64,000 nt of DNA, taken from the NCBI GenBank assembly GCA_032718865.1, contig JALUTQ010000046.1, positions 1 to 64,000 on the forward strand, written 5' to 3'. A program made the position numbers and the translations under genes. Positions within the stretch are counted from its first letter, which is position 1; the number at the start of each line of letters is the position of its first letter. This DNA comes from Tilletia caries (taxonomy: Eukaryota > Basidiomycota > Exobasidiomycetes > Tilletiales > Tilletiaceae). This document shows, one piece after another, positions 32,300 through 45,562 of the stretch. The notes under the pieces are model-generated. The model was not told where the DNA came from. It searched no databases and saw only the letters and a program-made list of their open reading frames with translations.

Positions 32300-34152
32300 G
32301 AGGGGCGAAGGGTGAGGGGATGTTGGTGTTCTGCGAACAAGGTAAATGGAAGGACGGGAATGAGGTGGGAGAATGAGAACCAGAGCTGGGGGTGATGTAG
32401 ATGAGTGTGAAGGAAGGAAGGAGTGAGTAGGGAGTCAGATGCCTGTCCCTTTTAAGTCTTTTCGGTGCGGACGATGCATTGATGGGGCCAAGATACATGG
32501 CCTTGCCGTATGCCCATCCAAGAGCGCGGCGAAGCTGTGGACCCAATGCGCAGGAGTGAACGCAGGCACAACATCACAGAACCTCGTGACCTGAATGGTG
32601 GGCGGTACAACAGAGTTCAATGCGAATTCCACCTCCAAAGACAAAAGCTGCAAGGAACACGGAAGAAGGGGGCGGTAGCTGGTTCAAACAGAGAAGAGGG
32701 AGGCAAGGAAGGAGGATCAGTCTGTTTGGCCACATCCAAGCATTCCAGCGTCGAGCGTATTCTGTGTTCGTGGCGCACCACACCAGCCGTACTGTAGGGC
32801 AAGAACTCTGGGAACGTCAAAGCAAACCTGGTCAGCTATCCCGCGGGCGTTGTGGTCCACCAGGGACAGAAGCAGAGAAAAGTGTGAGGCGGACACATGT
32901 CTTCACGCTTCATGGTTCATGAAGCAAGTGATCTGTAAACGCAAACCAGACTCTTGAGAGGGACAAGGACATTGCGCGACGCTGCTGGCAGGTGGCCATG
33001 CGAAAGAGCACAAGACTTCACACAGCACTCTGGAGAGATGCTTCGGAGGTGAGACGACCTGCAGGGAGGAAGATGAGAAACTACAGAGCGACCTCACCTG
33101 ATATTGCCAGCTCGGGGAAAATGTAGGATGCTCGATCCGGCCTGACAGTCGAAATGCGTCCCTAACGTACTCGGGCCGCAGGAACTTGGCCGCCGACTTT
33201 GCTGAGTTTGAAGGTGCCCAAAGGCTGTGGTCCGAGTGAGCGGGACACGGAGACGAGCAGCACAAGGACCCATCGGCCAACCTCGCGCAGTGCCGTACTT
33301 CCTGATTCACTCACCTGCACACCCTCGCCTATGTAGCCCAGGACTCTAGACGTCGGGGCGGAAGACATCAAATCTTGACAATATCACCGATCACTCACTG
33401 CGTGTCGGGGAGACGGCGCAAAAAGCGTGCTCCGATTTTCCCTCCAAGACAGATCCGGCTCCCGAGCGGGGATGTTGAACTTGGAGGCCCCATCGGCAAG
33501 GTTGGACGCCTTCACCCGATTTCCTGGTCTGTATTCGCGTCCATGGTCCAGCAGGGCGAGTCGCCCAGCGATCCGACCAAAGTACGCCGTTGTGGACGAG
33601 TTTTGGTTGGTTTGGCTTTTCGGATTTGAGCCTCAGCCTTAGCGAAGTCGATTTTGAACTCCGACGTCGAGCGTCCCGAATCGTTCCGATCATCACAAGT
33701 ACATACAAAGTATGGCCTTTGTCTGCCTCGACTCGACTCTCATATCTCGAGATGTGTACACGGACGAGGAACGTATGACAAGCGCGAGTCATTCTGCGGA
33801 GTTTTAGATGACGGTCATTCTGTGTGGTACGCAAGAAGACGGTTCACACAAGGTGAAAAACGTTACGATACCACATGTAATTTTCCATATCGTGCGTCTA
33901 AGCGTCTAACAGGCAGGAGGAGCAGAAGTTTTGGTGGATACATAGAAAGGTGTCAGGCGTCAGGAGAGCGGGGTGGATGCGAAGAAGGGTGGAAAGAAAG
34001 GCCCGTATCACACGAATTGTGGTGGATGCCTGAAGTCCTTGAGAGAAGAAGAGAAGAAGAAACGTTGTCATCGGAAAAGGGCTCGGCCCCGTGTCGTAGT
34101 TTGTAGTCGTGGTGAATTCGTTGGGAGGACATCTGTTGATTCAGCGACCCGC
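32300..34152. other. Intergenic sequence between the paired secreted-protein genes
   Basis: It contains the promoter of the gene at 31376-32299 (a TTTTAAG stretch near 32450) and the 3' side of the gene at 34153-34823. Short frames on both strands (for example minus 32903-33310) show no recognisable domain or signal. Confidence 0.55.
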
Positions 34153-34823
34153 TTAGAGGACGTTGACGTCGATCGTCGAGCAGCCAAGGATGTTGAGGTT
34201 GATCAGGCCACCCTTCTGGAGAATGCTGCAGGTCTGCTTGTTGCAGGCACCGCTGGGGGTGGCACTAGGAGTGGCCTTGGTGGTGGTAGCCTTGGTGGTG
34301 GTGGCCTTGGTGGTGGTCTTGGTGGTGGAGGTGTGGGGGGATTGAGCGCGCTTGCCGATGTTGGCGCCGAAGTCGAAGCAGCCAAGGCCGTTGACGTTGA
34401 TCAGGCCCTCCTGCAACACTTTGCAGCTGGACTCAGCGGAGCACTCAACGGGGGCAATCTTCTTGACACCGAAAGAGAAGATGGAGAGATCGATCTCGCT
34501 GCAGCCGAGGATATCGAGGTTGATAAGACCACCCTTCTGGAGAGCCTGGCAGGTGGAGGGCTTGGTGACGGGGCTGAAGAACAGGTCGAGGATTGAAATG
34601 TCAATCTTTGAGCACCCAAGGAGGTCGAGGTCTGAAGACGGAAGCGAAGTAATGATAAGCACTCATACGTCACGAGCCAACCATGGACCGTTCAGGCGAA
34701 CTCACTGAGAAGGCCAGCCTTCTGGAAGATGGTGCAGGTATCCTTGGGGGCCTTGACAGGGGTGGCGGCGGCCGAGGCCATGGAGGCACCGAGAATGAGA
34801 GCGGCGGGGGCGGCGAACTTCAT
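34153..34823 (-). CDS. Secreted four-repeat Cys-pair protein 2, short Thr-rich linker
   Basis: Two exons, 34823-34706 (118 bp, the same length as in the paralogue) and 34631-34153; 198 aa. A signal peptide (MKFAAPAALILGASMASA) is followed by four Cys-pair repeats with Cys spacing 15, 15, 14 and 15 residues and cores such as KGGL-I-N-L and KAGL-L-D-L. The third repeat is again the short one and is followed by KR (residues about 137-138). A short TTTKAT linker then leads to the last repeat. Intron position and architecture match the gene at 31376-32299, so the two are tandem paralogues whose main difference is linker length. Function unknown. Confidence 0.82.
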
Positions 34824-37745
34824 GACGAGGATAGGGCAAGGAAGAAAGGGGAGAGGACGTAGAGAGGTAGAGGGGTGGGGGGCGAGGATAGGAAGGTAGA
34901 AGATGACAAGGTGGGGGGATTAAGTGGGAAAAAAGGTCAACGTGTTCGGCTTTTATATGTGTATTTTCAGCGACTGTACCAGGACAGGCGACAGTGCACA
35001 AGACGCAGTCAGCCGCGGCCGGCGTGGGCTGCTTGGCGACCGAAGACCTGATGCCTGATGCCTGATGATCGATGATTCAGCACTACTGTTTATTGATGGT
35101 GGATAAAAGGACTGGGAAACCCAAATAATATGTCAGTCATCAGTAATCAGTAGTGAGCTACATAGTGGGCCAATAGTACTGGCGCTGAGGCGCTGAGGGT
35201 GCCCCTTACTGGAGCACACAGGCTGTAGGACGGCGCATCCTGCGACCTGGTGCGCCATACTTACGCAGCACTTGGGGCTTGGGGTCTGGGGAGGCCAGGG
35301 CCTGGTCAAGTCTGCCGTGCGGATCTGCGGCGGCCCACACTACTACTCGACCTGGGAATCAGGAATAATCAGGCGGCACGAGGCACGAGGCATGAGGCAG
35401 CATGAGGCATGAGGAAGGGGCCGAACCGCCGAAGCCACAATAAGTTATGGTTGTTTGCTGCTGCAAGTAGTGCGGGAGACGGGGGAATGTTAGACGATTA
35501 TGGACGTCAACAATTCTCGAGGTGGGAAGCGTGCATCGGCGGCCGGCCATCGTGGCCCGGGTTGGGGGCGGGGGCATAGGGACGTGCGGCGTCGTTGTTG
35601 AGGGTTTTCGCCTTTTCGGACGGTGGTGGATTGGTGGTTGGTGGAGCCAACATACATACAGACTTACGGAAGTCGGATCCTGTAGTAGTGCAGGTGCACA
35701 TGCACATTATTGCACGTGCATCCGAAACGATGTGTCCTGTCCCTTCAGTGCATATATTTTACATATTACATATGTATCGTACATGCTGTATGCTAATTGC
35801 TAGCCATGCTACTGCACATGAAATCAGCAGCAATAACCATTAACCAGTACACAATCAGGCCATGTGTTTCCAATCCCAAGCATTTTCAAGTTTCCAGGCC
35901 ACTCCCAGGCCACGGGGACGAAGTCATCAATCCGTAGCGATGTGTTTGAGCCAGCGGCGCCCAGCAGCCTCGTCCGCTCGCTGATAATGCCCGCGGTCCC
36001 CAGCGTCTCGGCGACATGCTTACTGAATAGGAGACGATGCGTCCATACATATCCAGATTCCAGACTCCAGAGGCTCCAGCGTCCGGTCAATTCCGCGCCG
36101 TACGCATATCCATATATACATAGATTCATGCTGCATACCGCCTGTAGATATCACTATATCACTACATACACAGCCTCCAGCCTGACCGGCGCGGTCCTCA
36201 TCGCCTCGTCAGCGTCAGGAAGACCTTTATACTGAGGACACGAGGTAGATAGAGCATAGAGGAGGTGCCATTGGCCCCATGCTCCACAGACCATATGAAA
36301 TTGCGCTCCCACTCTGAGTAATAGTAAGTGTATGTGGAGGCCATAGATAGACAGAACAACGACACTACTAATACTGTACGGAGTAATAATAAGTAATAAG
36401 CTTTCGAACATTCCATTAACCTGCTTTCGGCTGACATGCTGCATAATAGAGACCATGTCTCGAGCGATCAGTAAATCAGTTTTGGAAGAAAGTATGCTTA
36501 CCTGAGCAGGTTGTACTTAGAGGCGCTGTCAAAAAATTTACATCAAGGACCATCCAACATATTTATCTCATATACATATTATATTTCTCATACATCAGAT
36601 ATCAGATAGTGCCAAGTCCCTACTAGACCCAATGGAAGTAGTAAACGTAGGTCTTATGGCCGTATGGCCGTGTCGGTCAGTGCTGGCGATCGACGGCAGT
36701 CCCTTTTCATATCCCCAAAGAAGGACAATAGCATCGGGGTTATCGGAGACGCGTGACGCGTTGCACAACGCACAAGTGGAAAGTCATTGTTTGTTATGAT
36801 TCACGTTGTGGCCGTCGACGTTCTCACATGGCTGCCTATATGTAAGCTGCTATATAGCCGTAAACCCGAGGCGGGACGAGGGACCCGAATGTCAGAAAGG
36901 CAAAAAAAAAAAAAAACAGTGACATTCGGCTCAATAAGGCTGTCGATGCGATGCAAGTGGGAGTGTGGGACGTGCACGGTGTCCCACCGCCTGACCGCCC
37001 AGCTCTCGACGAATAATTTCAGTTTCGTCTGCGCTTGAGCGTGGGTGGCCGGTGGGCAGTCCGAGATTGGGAGAAAGAAAAGTCCATTTGATCGAATCTG
37101 GGGGAACAACGTGCGACCGGGGGAGGCCGAAAGAGGGAGAGAGAGAGAGAGAGAAAGGGAGGGAGAGAGGAGAGAGAGAGGCCAACAAAAGTTAGGACCG
37201 AGTCCGTACACCACAACGCGAGAGATAGAGAAGGAGGAGCGAAACAAGGTTCCGAAAGGGAAACGTCTGCAGCACGGACAAAAGGTGGGGAACGGAAAAT
37301 ACCTATAGAGAGCCGGAGAATGTAGGATGAATACGTGATGTGATATAGCGGCCAGGAAAGAGAGAGGACGGGTCACGGGAGGGAGGGAGATAGAAATAGC
37401 GAGAGGGAAGTGCCGAGTGCGGGCCAGGGCCTGCCCTTGTTAGAGAAAGGACAGCTCCATTTTGACGCGCGCGCGACAAAAAAAGGGGAAATCCAAACCG
37501 CTCCTCCGAGATATGGTTCTTGAAAGAGGGGAATCGAGAGGATAAGGAACCGAGACGCTGTCCGTGTTTGATGTTATCGCGAGTCTGGAACGACGACGAA
37601 GGTGTGTCAATCCGAGTACGAGGAGGCGAGGAAGAGAGACCGAATCGCCAGGATGGTTCCTCGCCCGTCACGTCGGCGGACGGCTTTAAGCATACGCTCT
37701 TAGGTGAATGAAAGAATCCCGCACCAATCGTTCTCGTGCGGCCGT
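34824..37745. other. Intergenic sequence without recognised genes
   Basis: 2.9 kb. It contains TGATGCC repeats near 35048-35070, GAGGCATGA repeats near 35380-35412, an A-run at 36903-36917, and a GA-rich low-complexity tract at 37130-37182. A TTTTATATG box-like sequence near 34950 lies upstream of the secreted-protein gene. No coding frame shows a domain. Confidence 0.55.
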
Positions 37746-40700
37746 CTATTTTGAAGCTCCCGACAGCGTCTCATCAATCGCGTGGTTGATGAACGCCTTC
37801 CGATCCGTCAGACTAGCGTTCGGGAAGCTGGCAATGACAGCCTCCCGCGTCGAGCGCTTCGTCACATTGTTCAAGTTCGGCTGTAGACTCAAGAACCGTC
37901 GCACGGCCTGTCGCAAGTCGTCGTCCGAGGGCGAGGCGCTCGAGTTCATCGGCAACTGAGCGAGCCCCTGCGAGGTGTTGAACATGTTCAGGTTCGACGC
38001 CGTTGACTGCGGTCGAAGATCGACCGCCGTCAATCCCGCTCCCGTGAGCTGGGGTCCGAGCGGCATCGTCGAGTCCCGGGTGGCCCCTCCTGCGAAGGGC
38101 GAGTCGGATCCCACGGCGCTTCCCGGGCTCGGAACAAAGAAGTTCGACCCGCCGCCCATCATGGGCATGCCGTACATCGATGGCACGCCATACATCGACT
38201 GGGCCATCTGCGGTCCGCCATAGAACGACGGAGTCGCAGGGCCCATCATCATCGGAGGCATCCCACCCATGCTCATAGCACTGTTTGCGCCCATCCCGCT
38301 CCTGCCCACGGTCGAGTACGTGCCCGAACCTTGACGCGAGTGCTGAGCGTTCAACACATTCGTGTCCCGATAGTAGTCGCCTCCGCCGTACTCGGAACCG
38401 GCAGCAGAGCCAGCGTACGATGAACCGCCAGCTCTCATCGCGGCCGCTTGGTTTCCAAAAGGCGAGAGACTGTGCCCAGTCTTACCCGAACGCATAGACG
38501 TCGCAGCAGTCCCAGGAGGCTGCTTCCACACATCCCGCTGGTACTCGCTGAACTTCTTCATCGGAATCATTTCCTCGAAGAACGGCTCGCCGTCGTCCGT
38601 GCCCGCAACAATTTTCTTGTTGCCGGCCTCGCCGACGACGATACGCGTGTTACCCCACGAGAAGTCGTCCATGTGCCAGAAGGAGTAGAGCGGCAGGAAG
38701 AAGGAGAATATCGGGAAGCCGAGCAGGTAGAAGATCATCCATCCGATGTACTGCCACTGCCGCTTGAGGAGGAAGATGATCACTTGCAGACCGTACGTCG
38801 CCGCGATCATGATGATCGAAATCAGCGGGAATTGACCGGTGCCGGTAGCGACGGAGACGATGAGGTAGACGAGGTAGATAACCGTGGCGGGCAGAATAAT
38901 CGTACTGAGAAGATCCAGGAAGACGACGAAGCGCATGGAGAACTACAGCAAAAGATCAGAGTCAGAGGCGAGCTTCTTACGGAGCATGAAGTCAGGAAAC
39001 CCCCGTGATGGAACTCACCAAGCAGAAACCACAGAGCTCCGGCATCAACAACAGCTCAGCCAAGTTGTGTATCGTCGAGTTAATCCAACGACGACGCTGC
39101 GAAAGCAGAACACCCCACCGATCAGGCGCCGCCGTACGCGCATGGGCATCCGGTGTGAACTTCGTCCGGAACGACGGAAAGTTCTTCAAAATGAGCGTGG
39201 TCAGGTATCGATCTTCACCGAGGGACAGCAGATTCTTCTTGTGCAGGGTGTCGACCCGGTTCTCCGAGTAGTCGTCGATGATCCGGTTCGAGATAAAGAG
39301 CGGGCGTCCCTTGTCGGCACTTCGGATGCGGTACATCGAGCTGATTGTGCCGTAGAGGATGGGAAAGATCAGTGCCTGTCAGGGAGTATGTTTAGCAAGG
39401 GACGAGATGCAATACTGACAAACAACCGGGCAGACAGGTAACACTACCGAAGAGCGACTCGAAAGCCTTGGCGAGGTGATGCGAGATATAGTACTCGTAG
39501 ACTGCGAGGAGAAAGAAAGCCAATCAGCAAATCGGCCACCCACCAAAAGAAATGATTCATGACCAAGCCCGCCAGTGAAAAGAAAAAACTCACCTTGAAT
39601 CATCGTAGTCCACGACTTATCCTCGTTGTCCAACCTCGTCTCACCACAGACAGCAATCACCCGCGAATCATCAGCAGCAACAGCGACCAACCGGGTCAAC
39701 GAGTCCGGATCAACCCGAGTATCCGCATCGACCATGAGAATATACTCGTAAAACGCCGGGTCGACTCCGATTACGTTCTTCATCTGGTGGTAGATCTCCA
39801 GCTCGAGCGGAGCCATCGGCGAGTCGAAGTGGACCCGGTTCAAATAGCGCATCAGCAGGACTTGCGTGTCACGTTTGCCTCGGTTGCCCGGCTTCTGCCG
39901 CTCGCTCGGCCGGCCGCACTTGACGACGACAATGTACGGCACCACGTGCCCCTCGAACTCGTACAATCCCGAGTAACACTTGCCATAGTTGAGCTGCTTG
40001 GAACCTTCGGCGATCGACTTGAACATCAGCGGTTCCGGGTCCAGCTTCGGGTCCACGCCCAGGATGTCCAGCACGATCCGCGGCGTAGGGAGGTCGTTGC
40101 CGCTTCCGACGATCATACCGTCACACATGATAAAGAGCAGCTTGCGCTTGTCGTCGTAGTCCATACCCGCCAGAGAGTCAATCGTCTTGCGCAATTCGTC
40201 CTCGCCTTCCGTGTAACACGGCCTGGAGAGGAATCAAAAACATCCAAAGTCAGTCCCAATCTGCAAGCACTCGTGTGAGAAAAGAGGGAGAAGGTACTCA
40301 CACCTGACAAATGACAAACTTATCCTGCTGCTCCGGGTTCCTCTTCGAAGTCAACTGCAGCGCCGCAATAAACTTAGCCGCAAGCGTGATACAGATCATG
40401 ATCGAGAACGACAGCAGCAGATAATTCTGCACCTGACAACGCGCCGTCTCGCGGAAGTCCCACCGGCCCGCATAGAACACATTGTCCAAACACGTCTGCA
40501 CCTGCCGCTGCACACCCGTATCCAGCGCAGCCATCGCAGACTGGAAGTCCGAACTGATGTCCAGCCCGGCCTGCGAGGTGAACAGCTGCGAGACCGAGTC
40601 CGGCAAGAAGCTCACCGCGCTCGCGTTGTTGTTCAGCGAGACCGTGTTGATATAGTTCGTCAAGTCGTACACGTTCTGGCCCACGATGGCCCAGTTCCGC

Positions 40701-43700
40701 CAGCTGCCGTCGCTGAGGACGTCCTTCTTCGAGGTGACGTAGAAGCCCTTGTAGTACTTGTTGATCTTCGGAAGGAACCGGTTCGGGTACCACTCCGCGT
40801 CCTTCAGCGCCGATTGCAGATACGTCGATCCCGAGCCGGAGACGTGGAGCACTTGCGGGACCGTCGCCGTTAGGTTATCGTTCAGGGTCAACGGGAAGTC
40901 GGTGGTCACCAGCCCAGGACAGCCGGTGGTCAACGGGATCGGGAAGTACCTGCTCAAGTCCTGGCCCGCCACCTCGAACATAAGATCCGAGGATACCTTG
41001 ATCGCCGCGTCCGAGTGCTGCTGCTTGTAGAAGTTGGTCAAGTCATACACCTTCCCATAAACCGCCACATAAAAGTCGTCCGGCCCCGAATGCGACGACA
41101 GCTGCGCGCTGTTCCACGCCTTGTTCTGGTTCGGACACAGCAGCTTCCCAAAGACCAGGATGTAGAACAGCACCAGCGCGCAGAGAAAGAAGATCAGCAT
41201 GCAGATCGTCACCTTCTCCCGCCACGCCATCCGGACGTCCGGACGCTTCATCCCGCCGATCTTCGACAGCGCAAAGTTCGGGATCCACCACGTCAGCAGC
41301 CAGGTGAGCCGGACCCACCACCGCCGCGTCGCCGTCGTCTGCACCTCCTCGACGGCATCAATGCCCTTATCGCCCAGCCCGAGATCCTTCTCGAGCGTCA
41401 CAGGGTCGACATCGCCGTACGCCCGTCGATCGGTGTCGGCCCCCCAGCCAGGCACACCCTTATCGGCAGTCGTCCCAACCCCACCACCGGGCAAATTCGT
41501 CTGCGAGCGGAACGGATCCGACGACATCGAAGCCTTCGGTCGAAGAAGAAGCTCCTCCGTGCTCTCCCCAAACGCGCCCTTCGTCGTGCCCAGATCAGCC
41601 TCGAGCCCACCACCACCACCACCGCCCATCATAAAGCTCGACTGCCGCGAGTTCAGCCCAGGCGGGTACGACGACATCTTCTCGTCCATCGTCTCGCTCG
41701 ACGAACCAGGCTCGCGCACGTCCGAAGGCTCCATCACCCGCAGCCGGTCCTCCAACCGTCTCCAGGGCCCATACGCAAGCCAGACTTTCTCCCGCCCAAG
41801 CACGTAGTCCGCCCCGTCCCTAAGCGAGTTCCCGATCGCGAACGCCTGGATCTTGTCCTTCGACTCCGTCACGCCCGCAGCCACCGCGGCAGGGATGACG
41901 CTGTTCGAGTAGCGCAGACAGAACTCGTCAAAGGGCATCCCAGCAAAGTACTCGATCCGCTTACGCGCGACAAGGTCGGGGAGTAGCAAGCCCCGAATCT
42001 GGGCTTTCACCCGACGCGAGTCAAACGAGTTCGGCTGGGTGATGTCGTTCGGCCGCAGACAGGTGACAGTCCAGATGTGCCCCGCCTGAGCGACGACGCC
42101 GAGCAGCTCGGACAGCGTGGCGTTCAGCTGTCTCGAGACCGGGTACACCTTCGACGGGTCCAGCAGGGAGTCAAACGGACCAGCATCGACGCGGAGCGGG
42201 GTCGGCAGACGCAACGGCCGTGCCGAGACCTGCGCCGTGACAACCGTGTTCTCGTCAAGCGGGTGCGACTCGGTCGCCAGACTGGGACCCGCAAAGAGCT
42301 TGGCGATGAACGCGTTCGAGGTCCGACGGAGCATCTGCACAAAGGACGAGTCGAACAGATCGAGCTCGTGCTCGATGAAGCCGTCGACGGCGTACGTGCA
42401 CGAGCCCTGGTAGTGGTTGATCCCGAAGCTCTTCTGGCTCGAGGCCGAGGCCGATGAGGAAGGGATGTAGGAGCCGTGTACGGAGAACTCGTCGAGCTCC
42501 ATGAGGAGGAGCTCGTCCTTGTCCTCGGCGAGTTTGCCCGTGCGGACCCTGTGCATAGCCCGATCGAGGGTGCCAAGCAAGCCAGCCGGCTTGCGATCCG
42601 TCGCTGACGAACCCAGCACACCGCCCCGGAGGAGCTCCACACAGGCCGTGTTCTCGCCCGTGACGATCTCGGGCATACTGATGCCATCGGCAACGAGACT
42701 GGCCGATGGCTCCAGTGTGTCATCAAAGGCGCGCCGGACGACCCAGTTCTGGAGAAGCTCCGCCTGGACATTGGCACTGAACTCCTCGTACGTGTTCGAG
42801 CCCTGCGGCGTGGCAGCCATCGCAGCCGACACCCCCGGACCGAGACTGGAGCCCGAGCGTGACTGGTAGCCGGGCAGGTCGAGCTGTACGATGTGGAGCG
42901 GGAAGGCGTCGTCAGTGGCAGGCGCAATCTTGTGGTTGGCCGTCTCGACGATGAAGGCGAAGAGAGTGGCGTAGAGGTCCCGGACGAGATTGTCGCGCTG
43001 TCGGACAGCGGCGTCGGCAGTGAGGTAGGTGCATACGAGCTCCTTGCGGACGAAGCGGGTGCGGGAGGTGAGCGCCTGTTCGAGCGTGTCCGGGTCGACA
43101 CCGAGCAAGTCGGCGGCGTCCTCCAAGGTGGCCCGGTTGGCGACGTGGGCGGCCTCGGAGTCGATGTCAGAGCGGGCGCCCGGGTCAGCAAATTCGATGT
43201 TCCCCAGGAGGAGGATGGCAGAGAGCAGGCTGAAGATGGAGGCTGTGTGTTTTGCCTTGAAGCCGAGGATCTTCATGGCGGCGCGGAGGTCGTCCATGGC
43301 GATACTGTCGTCAGAGGTGGGCCCACCGGGAAGACGGTAGCATCCTGACTGTGCAAGGAGGGCGTAGGAGGTGACGTCGTCGAGGTGGTACTGGTCTCGC
43401 TCCTGCTGTGTGGCACCGGCGAGAAGCTGGTAGAAGACGTGGAAGGTGCGTTCTTCAGGCGCGAGGATGGCGAGACGCTGCTTGTCGAGTCCAAAAGTGA
43501 GCACTTTAGCAGCCTCAAGACGGCCGGCGATGTTGAGGTGGAGTTCGAGGTAGCGACTATATCTGCTCGCGTTTGCGTTCATCTTCGTCTTTGCGCACCC
43601 GAAGGAGGCGAGGAGGGTGTCGAGTGCGCGGATCTGTTCGGCCAGCCGTTGTTCGCGCTTGCCGTGGGAGGAGGCGAGCCGGAGGAGTTGGGCTGTGACG

Positions 43701-44170
43701 AGCTTGGAGGTGAAGGACTTTCCTGACTCTGTTGAGCCGCTGTATACGATGGCCTGTGACTGCTGTGAGCGGAGGGTGGCGTGGTAGATGCGTGCTGCGA
43801 GGTCGTACGGATGTGGCGCGACGGCCTCTGTGGGTGATGTCTTGTACTCTGCCTCCCAGTTGGGCTCTGCAAAAGCGCGCTTGCGGTAGTCCTCTGCGGA
43901 TGCATCGTTGAGGTTTGCGAGTGTTCGGAAGGGGTTGAGGACGATGAGCTGTGAGGAGGAGAGGTTTGTGTAGTGGGCGTCGGCGCGGAAGCGCTGCTGG
44001 AGGGTGGCGAGCAGGACGTCGTCGGACGGGTACACGGTTGTGTTTGCGTTGGCAGAGACGAGGTTGACGAGGTCTGCGTCGGGCCCAGCTCCTGCTCCTG
44101 CGCCACCACCGCCGCCGCCGCCGCCGCCGGCTGTGCGCCGTGGTTGCTGCTGCTGTGACGGGGCAGCCAT
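37746..44170 (-). CDS. Chitin synthase with myosin-like motor domain (class V type)
   Basis: Five exons: 44170-40302, 40222-39594, 39501-39420, 39340-39019 and 38942-37746. All introns are GT-AG, 76-92 bp, in phase, giving 2032 aa. A Gly/Ala-rich start precedes a myosin-head-like domain (residues about 30-780) with P-loop GSTESGKS and [15 protein letters not shown]. Membrane segments and a cytochrome-b5-like region ([11 protein letters not shown]) follow, then the chitin synthase 2 domain with [34 protein letters not shown] and the catalytic QRRRWINST. More membrane helices and a C-terminal DEK_C domain ([11 protein letters not shown]) end the protein. It makes chitin from UDP-GlcNAc at the plasma membrane at growing tips. 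All catalytic motifs are present and nothing is broken. Whether the head still hydrolyses ATP is open. Confidence 0.95.
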
Positions 44171-44657
44171 TCTATGTGTGTTTGAGAAAGAGAGAGAGGG
44201 CGCGAGACTGGGAGCTGTATGCTGCGGTGGGAGGGAGAGACTTCAATCAGCAAGCGCTTTGAGGGACATAGTGCGTTGCTTTGAAGCTGCTCACCTTTTT
44301 AAGGAGCGAGATCGAATGAGAGAAGTGCGGAAGTCGCCAGTTGGCTTTCCAGACGGCGACTGCAAAACTGCGGCACTGTCCTTCCTTCCTTTCGTTCGCC
44401 GTATCAACACGAGCGCGTCGCCTTCTTCTTGCTGCTGCTGCTGCTGTCTATAAGAGAAGCCTCGCCTTGAGAGTGAGCGAGTGAGTGAGTGAGTGAGTGA
44501 GTGAGTGAAGCAAAGAAGTCAGTCAGCAGCGTGCGACAGACAGACTGCAGAGCGACAAGCAAGCCAGGGTCCCACCCACTCACTCAGCTGACACGGAACA
44601 CCGGCACACCTCACAAACACTTCCCGAGCCACAAGCGCGTTTTTCCACACCACCGCA
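44171..44657 (-). promoter_or_regulatory. Upstream region of the chitin synthase gene
   Basis: 487 bp between the start codon and the Mutator-like element. It holds a CTG run (44431-44446) and about eight GTGA/GAGT units (44474-44510). The Mutator element inserted about 500 bp upstream of the ATG and may separate the gene from distal control sequence. Confidence 0.5.
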
Positions 44658-44668
44658 CTCACAAAGGG
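44658..44668. repeat. Left target-site duplication of the Mutator-like element
   Basis: CTCACAAAGGG, repeated at 52414-52424; 11 bp is within the 8-11 bp range of Mutator elements. Confidence 0.88.
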
Positions 44669-45432
44669 CAACCGTGAATTTTGCCTCCTAAAGGTGTTTT
44701 GCCTCCTTGGGCTAAATGGAGGCAAAATTGACCGTCCACAAGGATGAAATCGAAATTTTGCCTCCTCAGACCCATTTTTTGCCTCCCTAAACAGTTCAAA
44801 TCGATGGGAATCGCCGATTTTGCCTCCTCGCTCCGGCGGCTTGCCTCCTCCGAGGCAAAAAAAAGGCTCCGAAGAGGCAAAATTCGCGATTACCAGAGAG
44901 AACTGCTGAAATTTGCCTCCTGTCCACGGCTATTTTGCCTCCTTCCTGACCAATTATCCTCTCCCTGTGTTGACAAGTGAAATACGAGTAGGATTAACGA
45001 GCGAAAGAAGCATTAAGAGCTCGAGAAGGGAAAAGATGAGGGCGAGAAGAAAGTGCCGTGGGAAAAATGGAGGCAGAGCTGTTGCTATGCAGGGGCTCGA
45101 GCGGGCAATGGAAAAAGATAAACAAAAGGAGATAAGATAATGGCCACGTGGAATTTACCAGGTGTAATCAGGCTGATCTAGGTCACGTGCAGTGAAAGTC
45201 TTGGAGGCAAATGTGAATGGAGGGAGGCAAATCAGGCCCTGGAAGGAGGCAAAATTGTAGGCCGTGGGTCTCTGAACTAGAATTTTGCCTCCTTTCGGAG
45301 CTTTTGCCTCCGAGGCAAATAGCAGAAATGAGGCAAATTTCGGCGTTTGATGAGTAAAGCGGTAAATTTGCCTCCCCAAGAGGCAAATCTGGCCCTGACC
45401 TTATATCATTCATCCCCAATTCCACGTGGCTT
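44669..45432. repeat. Left terminal region of the MULE with GGAGGCAAA array
   Basis: More than ten copies of GGAGGCAAA or its complement in about 760 bp. The inner edge (45393-45432, TTATATCATTCATCCCCAAT then the CACGTGG motif) matches the right terminal region, which is only about 150 bp long. The two ends are therefore strongly unequal. Confidence 0.82.
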
Positions 45433-45562
45433 CAGAAATGATCATGATCATGAGCAGAACAAGTGCGCGAACGCGCCTCCTCGAGAGACCTGAGCCAGAG
45501 GACGCGCTTTGGTTGCTGTCTGCTGAACGCGTACATCCACGATCAGCTGCTTCGCTCACGTT

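Noticed and set aside
32903..33371. Minus-strand frames as a spliced gene between the secreted-protein genes
   Set aside because: A possible donor exists but there is no conserved motif, signal peptide or convincing downstream exon.
40758..43726. Several plus-strand frames of 90-320 aa
   Set aside because: All are antisense shadows of the chitin synthase exon, with Arg/His-rich composition and no domains.
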